Both the position numbers and the translations under genes were made by a program. The notes under the pieces are model-generated. The model was given only the letters and a program-made list of their open reading frames with translations, was not told the DNA's origin and made no database searches. A stretch of DNA of 36,092 nucleotides, from contig NZ_BPEV01000043.1 of NCBI RefSeq assembly GCF_019654955.1, positions 1 through 36,092 on the forward strand, written 5' to 3'. Positions 32,796 to 36,092 of the stretch are shown here, in pieces. Origin of the DNA: Shewanella sp. KT0246. Its GTDB lineage: Bacteria > Pseudomonadota > Gammaproteobacteria > Enterobacterales > Shewanellaceae. Within the stretch, counting starts at the first letter, position 1; each line of letters starts with the position of its first letter.

Positions 32796-32909
32796 ATGAA
32801 AGTTCGAGCTTCCGTGAAGAAGATCTGCCGTAATTGCAAGATCGTCAAGCGTAGTGGCGTTGTACGTGTGATTTGTGTTGAACCAAAACACAAACAGCGT
32901 CAAGGCTAA
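32796..32909 (+). CDS. rpmJ: 50S ribosomal protein L36, zinc form
   Basis: 37-residue protein starting MKVRASVKKICRNCKIVKR. Cys11, Cys14, Cys27 and His32 form the zinc ribbon of the C+ type. The ATG at 32796 is chosen because an ATG five bases upstream leads straight into a stop (atgaaatga); the real start follows cggag. Last gene of the spc operon and too short for most ORF cut-offs. Confidence 0.97.
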   Translation: MKVRASVKKICRNCKIVKRSGVVRVICVEPKHKQRQG

Positions 32910-32917
32910 AAAAAAGA

Positions 32918-32951
32918 TATTTGCTCAGCTCATTAATGGGCTGAGCAAATA
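32918..32951 (+). other. spc-alpha intercistronic hairpin
   Basis: tatttgctcagc (32918-32929) pairs perfectly with gctgagcaaata (32940-32951), and the inner bases can add further pairs. A run of A precedes it but no T run follows, so termination would be weak at best. It marks the spc-alpha boundary and may allow read-through into rpsM. Confidence 0.65.
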
Positions 32952-32965
32952 ATGTTTGCAAATTT

Positions 32966-33045
32966 GTCGGCTGTCGAGTATCCTTTCGGGCTTTTCGCAG
33001 TTGACCTTTAACATTTTAAGGAGTGCATAGTGGCCCGTATCGCTG
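32966..33045 (+). promoter_or_regulatory. alpha operon leader (S4-binding pseudoknot)
   Basis: gtcggctg (32966-32973) pairs with cagttgac (32998-33005), with two G-T pairs, enclosing gagtatcct...cgggctttt. The later aaggagtgcatagtggcccg is near-identical to E. coli around the rpsM start. This matches the E. coli alpha mRNA leader, where S4 binds a pseudoknot that includes the GTG start and traps the 30S subunit. Confidence 0.65.
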
Positions 33046-33386
33046 GCATTAACATTCCTGATCAAAAGCATACAGTCATCGCATTGACTGCTATTTTTGG
33101 TATTGGACGTACACGCGCTAGAGAAATCTGCGCAGCTACTTCAATTGCTGAAGATGCTAAGATCAAGGAATTGAGCGAAGCTCAAATAGATATTCTACGC
33201 GAAGAAGTTGCCAAATACTCAGTAGAGGGTGACTTACGTCGTGAGATTTCAATGAACATCAAGCGTCTTATGGATCTTGGTTGTTATCGTGGTCTCCGTC
33301 ATCGTCGTAGCCTGCCTCTTCGTGGGCAACGTACTAAGACCAATGCGCGTACGCGTAAAGGTCCACGTAAACCAATTAGAAAGTAA
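33030..33386 (+). CDS. rpsM: 30S ribosomal protein S13
   Basis: 30S head protein forming bridges with L5 and contacting P-site tRNA. 118 residues as in E. coli. MARIAGINIPDQKHTVIAL at the N-terminus and the basic tail RGQRTKTNARTRKGPRKP. GTG start after aaggag, as in E. coli, within the S4-regulated leader. First gene of the alpha operon. Confidence 0.98.
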   Translation: MARIAGINIPDQKHTVIALTAIFGIGRTRAREICAATSIAEDAKIKELSEAQIDILREEVAKYSVEGDLRREISMNIKRLMDLGCYRGLRHRRSLPLRGQRTKTNARTRKGPRKPIRK

Positions 33387-33401
33387 CGGAAGGTATACCA
33401 A

Positions 33402-33794
33402 ATGGCTAAAGTTCCGTCACGTTCTCCGCGTAAGCGCGTACGTAAACAGGTTGCAGATGGCATGGCTCATATCCATGCTTCTTTCAACAACACTATTGTC
33501 ACCATTACAGATCGTCAAGGTAATGCGTTGTCATGGGCTACCTCAGGTGGTTCAGGTTTCCGTGGTTCACGTAAATCTACACCATTCGCTGCACAGGTTG
33601 CTGCTGAGCGTGCAGGTATTGCTGCTCAAGACTACGGCGTTAAAAACCTTGAAGTTTTCGTAAAGGGTCCAGGTCCAGGTCGTGAATCAGCCATCCGTGC
33701 GCTGAATGCTGTTGGTTATAAAATTACCAACATTACCGATGTGACACCTATCCCTCATAATGGCTGTCGCCCACCTAAAAAGCGTCGTGTATAA
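33402..33794 (+). CDS. rpsK: 30S ribosomal protein S11
   Basis: 30S platform protein near the E-site codon and the Shine-Dalgarno helix. 130 residues (E. coli 129). HIHASFNNTIVTITDRQGN (about 23-41) and the C-terminal DVTPIPHNGCRPPKKRRV are diagnostic. Fifteen bases after rpsM. Confidence 0.98.
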   Translation: MAKVPSRSPRKRVRKQVADGMAHIHASFNNTIVTITDRQGNALSWATSGGSGFRGSRKSTPFAAQVAAERAGIAAQDYGVKNLEVFVKGPGPGRESAIRALNAVGYKITNITDVTPIPHNGCRPPKKRRV

Positions 33795-33826
33795 CACAGC
33801 GTTTATAGGATAGTTGGAGAAAGATC

Positions 33827-34447
33827 ATGGCAAGATACTTGGGTCCTAAGCTCAAGCTCAGCCGCAGAGAAGGTACAGACCTTTTCCTAAAAAGCGGTGT
33901 GAGAGCAATCGATTCGAAGTGTAAGCTTGAAGCTGCACCTGGTCAACATGGCGCTCGTAAGCCACGTTTATCAGAGTACGGTTTACAGCTACGCGAGAAA
34001 CAAAAAGTTCGTCGTATGTACGGTGTGCTAGAAAAGCAATTCCGTAACTACTACAAAGAAGCCGCACGTCTGAAAGGCAACACAGGTGAAAACTTGTTGG
34101 GTCTTTTAGAAACTCGTTTAGATAACGTTGTTTATCGTATGGGTTTTGGTGCGACTCGTGCAGAATCACGTCAATTAGTAAGCCACAAATCAATCGTGGT
34201 TAACGGTCGTGTTGTTAACATTCCGTCATTCAAAGTGTCTGCGAATGATGTTGTAAGCATCCGTGAAAAGTCACGCACTCAAGCACGTATCAAAGCGTCT
34301 TTAGAAGTTGCTGGCCAACGCGAAAAGCCTACATGGGTAGAAGTCGACAATGCTAAGATGGAAGGTGCTTTCAAGCGTCTACCAGAACGTAGCGATTTGT
34401 CTGCGGATATTAACGAACAGCTGATCGTCGAGCTTTACTCTAAGTAA
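33827..34447 (+). CDS. rpsD: 30S ribosomal protein S4
   Basis: Primary 16S rRNA binder, accuracy determinant and translational repressor of the alpha operon in E. coli. 206 residues as in E. coli. MARYLGPKLKLSRREGTDLF, zinc-free N-terminal domain with a single cysteine (Cys32), and the S4 RNA-binding fold RLDNVVYRMGFGATRAESRQ (about 93-112). Confidence 0.98.
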   Translation: MARYLGPKLKLSRREGTDLFLKSGVRAIDSKCKLEAAPGQHGARKPRLSEYGLQLREKQKVRRMYGVLEKQFRNYYKEAARLKGNTGENLLGLLETRLDNVVYRMGFGATRAESRQLVSHKSIVVNGRVVNIPSFKVSANDVVSIREKSRTQARIKASLEVAGQREKPTWVEVDNAKMEGAFKRLPERSDLSADINEQLIVELYSK

Positions 34448-34471
34448 AGCTAACAAACAAGAGAGGACACA

Positions 34472-35461
34472 ATGCAGGGTTCTGTTACAGAATTTCTTAA
34501 ACCGCGTCTCGTTGACATAGAGCAGGTTAACCCAACTCGTGCCAAGGTTACGCTAGAGCCACTTGAACGTGGTTTTGGTCACACATTAGGCAACGCGTTG
34601 CGTCGAATCTTATTGTCGTCTATGCCTGGCTGTGCAGTTACAGAAGTCGAAATCGACGGTGTATTGCATGAATACAGCAGTAAGGAAGGCGTTCAAGAAG
34701 ATATCCTAGAGATATTGCTTAACCTTAAAGGTTTAGCAGTAAATATCGAGGGTAAAGATGAAGCTTTACTTACTTTAAGTAAGTCAGGCACAGGCCCTGT
34801 TACTGCAGCAGATATCACTCATGATGGCGATGTAACCATTATGAATCCTGATCATGTTATCTGTCATTTGACAGGTAATAATGATATCAGCATGCGTATC
34901 CGCGTTGAGCGTGGTCGCGGTTATGTACCAGCTTCGGCTCGTGCACAAACTGAAGACGATGATCGCCCAATCGGTCGTTTGTTGGTTGATGCTTCATTCT
35001 CACCAGTAGCTCGCATTGCATACAATGTAGAAGCTGCTCGTGTTGAACAACGTACTGATTTGGATAAACTCGTTATTGATATGACCACTAATGGTACTAT
35101 CGATCCTGAGGAAGCAATTCGTCGTTCTGCAACAATTTTAGCTGAACAGCTAGATGCGTTTGTTGAATTACGAGATGTCACCGAAACAGCAGTTGTAGAA
35201 GAGAAACCGGAATTTGATCCGATTCTGTTGCGTCCTGTCGACGATTTAGAGCTAACTGTACGTTCAGCCAACTGTTTGAAGGCTGAAGCGATTCATTACA
35301 TCGGAGATCTCGTACAGCGCACTGAAGTTGAGTTGCTCAAGACTCCTAATTTAGGTAAGAAATCTCTTACTGAAATTAAGGATGTATTAGCGTCTCGCGG
35401 ACTGTCTTTAGGTATGCGTCTTGAGAACTGGCCTCCAGCTAGTTTAGCAGACGACCTATAA
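34472..35461 (+). CDS. rpoA: DNA-directed RNA polymerase subunit alpha
   Basis: Alpha subunit: N-terminal domain (1 to about 233) dimerises and holds beta and beta', and the C-terminal domain (about 248-329) binds UP elements and activators. 329 residues as in E. coli. LEPLERGFGHTLGNALRRIL (29-48) is the assembly region. Arg264 in VRSANCLK corresponds to E. coli Arg265, the key UP-element contact. Encoded between rpsD and rplQ as in other gammaproteobacteria. Confidence 0.99.
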   Translation: MQGSVTEFLKPRLVDIEQVNPTRAKVTLEPLERGFGHTLGNALRRILLSSMPGCAVTEVEIDGVLHEYSSKEGVQEDILEILLNLKGLAVNIEGKDEALLTLSKSGTGPVTAADITHDGDVTIMNPDHVICHLTGNNDISMRIRVERGRGYVPASARAQTEDDDRPIGRLLVDASFSPVARIAYNVEAARVEQRTDLDKLVIDMTTNGTIDPEEAIRRSATILAEQLDAFVELRDVTETAVVEEKPEFDPILLRPVDDLELTVRSANCLKAEAIHYIGDLVQRTEVELLKTPNLGKKSLTEIKDVLASRGLSLGMRLENWPPASLADDL

Positions 35462-35502
35462 GTCCCAGGTTAGTACAGATTAAAGATTATAAGGATTAGG
35501 TC

Positions 35503-35898
35503 ATGCGCCATCGTAAGAGTGGTCGTCAACTAAACCGCAACAGCAGTCATCGCCAAGCTATGTTTCGTAACATGGCTTGCTCAATAGTTCGTCATGAGAT
35601 CATCAAGACAACTGTAGCAAAAGCGAAAGAACTGCGCCGCGTAGTTGAGCCTCTGATAACACTAGCTAAAGTAGACAGCGTTGCAAATCGCCGTTTAGCT
35701 TTCGCTCGTACCCGCGACGCTGAAGTTGTAGGTAAGTTATTCACAGAATTGGGTCCACGCTTCCAGGAACGTCCTGGTGGTTACACTCGTATTCTAAAGT
35801 GCGGTCTACGTACCGGTGATAAAGCTCCAATGGCTTTCATCGAATTAGTAGGTCGTCCTGAAGCTGCTGAAGCTGTTGAAGTTGAAGCTGCTGAGTAA
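35503..35898 (+). CDS. rplQ: 50S ribosomal protein L17
   Basis: 50S protein at the tunnel exit. 131 residues (E. coli 127). MRHRKSGRQLNRNSSHRQAM and GGYTRILKCGLRTGDKAPMA are diagnostic. The tail after residue 118 is a low-complexity acidic stretch of Glu, Ala and Val, a little longer than usual. Last gene of the alpha operon, followed by a terminator. Confidence 0.98.
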   Translation: MRHRKSGRQLNRNSSHRQAMFRNMACSIVRHEIIKTTVAKAKELRRVVEPLITLAKVDSVANRRLAFARTRDAEVVGKLFTELGPRFQERPGGYTRILKCGLRTGDKAPMAFIELVGRPEAAEAVEVEAAE

Positions 35899-35915
35899 TT
35901 ATTAATTACTCACCT

Positions 35916-35943
35916 AAAAACCGAGCTTAGGCTCGGTTTTTTT
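35916..35943 (+). terminator. alpha operon terminator
   Basis: aaaaaccgagc (35916-35926), loop ttag, gctcggt then T run (to 35943). A perfect stem with flanking A and T runs, possibly active on both strands. It closes the ribosomal-protein supercluster. Confidence 0.92.
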
Positions 35944-36031
35944 ATGCTTAAAATTTAAAATATGACTCAATCATAATTTATCAATTCTACAAACAAACAC
36001 TTGCAAGCTCGTTCTTTTCTGTTCTCCTAAC

Positions 36032-36092
36032 CTGGCTCACTGGCTCACTGGCTCACTGGCTCACTGGCTCACTGGCTCACTGGCTCACTGGC
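36032..36092 (+). repeat. tandem octamer array (ctggctca)n
   Basis: Seven perfect copies of ctggctca plus five bases of an eighth, running to the window edge, so the true length is unknown. It lies about 90 bases after the alpha operon terminator, in sequence without a visible gene. The unit is not a multiple of three, so copy-number change would shift a reading frame or alter promoter spacing if either overlapped it. Upstream of the array (35944-36031) nothing else is recognised. Confidence 0.95.

Noticed and set aside
32956..32984. Apparent rpsM promoter ttgcaa-17-tatcct
   Set aside because: The tatcct box lies in gagtatcct, which matches a conserved part of the E. coli alpha mRNA leader, and a start at about 32990 would remove the 5' arm of the S4 helix. 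Left as a question, not called as a promoter.
36032..36092. CRISPR array
   Set aside because: Units are 8 bases and directly abutting, without spacers.

Overview
The window is a core housekeeping region of a gammaproteobacterial chromosome. Protein sequences (RpoB, RpoC, EF-Tu, L7/L12), the moderately AT-rich composition and the gene order murB-birA-coaA-tRNAs-tufB-secE-nusG-rplKAJL-rpoBC-rpsLG-fusA-tufA-S10-spc-alpha all point to Shewanella or a close marine relative in Alteromonadales. This is a judgement from remembered sequences; no search was run.

Layout. Positions 1-60 are the extreme 3' end of an rRNA operon (last bases of a 5S gene, then its terminator). A second, decayed 5S tail with a degraded copy of the same terminator follows at about 147-231. 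murB and birA (360-2332, +) overlap by one base and face coaA (2348-3298, -); a terminator for birA lies inside the end of coaA. A strong promoter drives three tRNAs (Thr-TGT, Tyr-GTA, Gly-TCC), then tufB. Next come secE-nusG, rplK-rplA, rplJ-rplL-(attenuator)-rpoB-rpoC, the str operon (rpsL-rpsG-fusA-tufA), the S10 operon (rpsJ to rpsQ), the spc operon (rplN to rpmJ) and the alpha operon (rpsM-rpsK-rpsD-rpoA-rplQ). From tufB to rplQ everything is on the + strand. The window closes with a terminator, about 90 bases without a gene, and a tandem array of the 8-mer ctggctca that runs off the end.

The genes together encode the core machinery of transcription (alpha, beta, beta', NusG), translation (about 30 ribosomal proteins, two EF-Tu copies, EF-G, three tRNAs) and the SecY/SecE translocon. 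murB, birA and coaA serve peptidoglycan, biotin and CoA synthesis. In E. coli the rpoBC and str-S10-spc-alpha segments are far apart; here they are contiguous.

Control signals visible in the sequence include an L10-type leader before rplJ, an S10 leader with an attenuator hairpin before rpsJ, an alpha-operon (S4) leader before rpsM, a probable L1 leader before rplK, an attenuator between rplL and rpoB, several intrinsic terminators and several sigma-70 promoters with GC-rich discriminators. No mobile element, CRISPR array, prophage or new gene system is visible. The points most worth a second look are the tufA/tufB mosaic, the octamer array, the 5S remnant, and the inverted repeats that enclose the -10 boxes of ribosomal-protein promoters.
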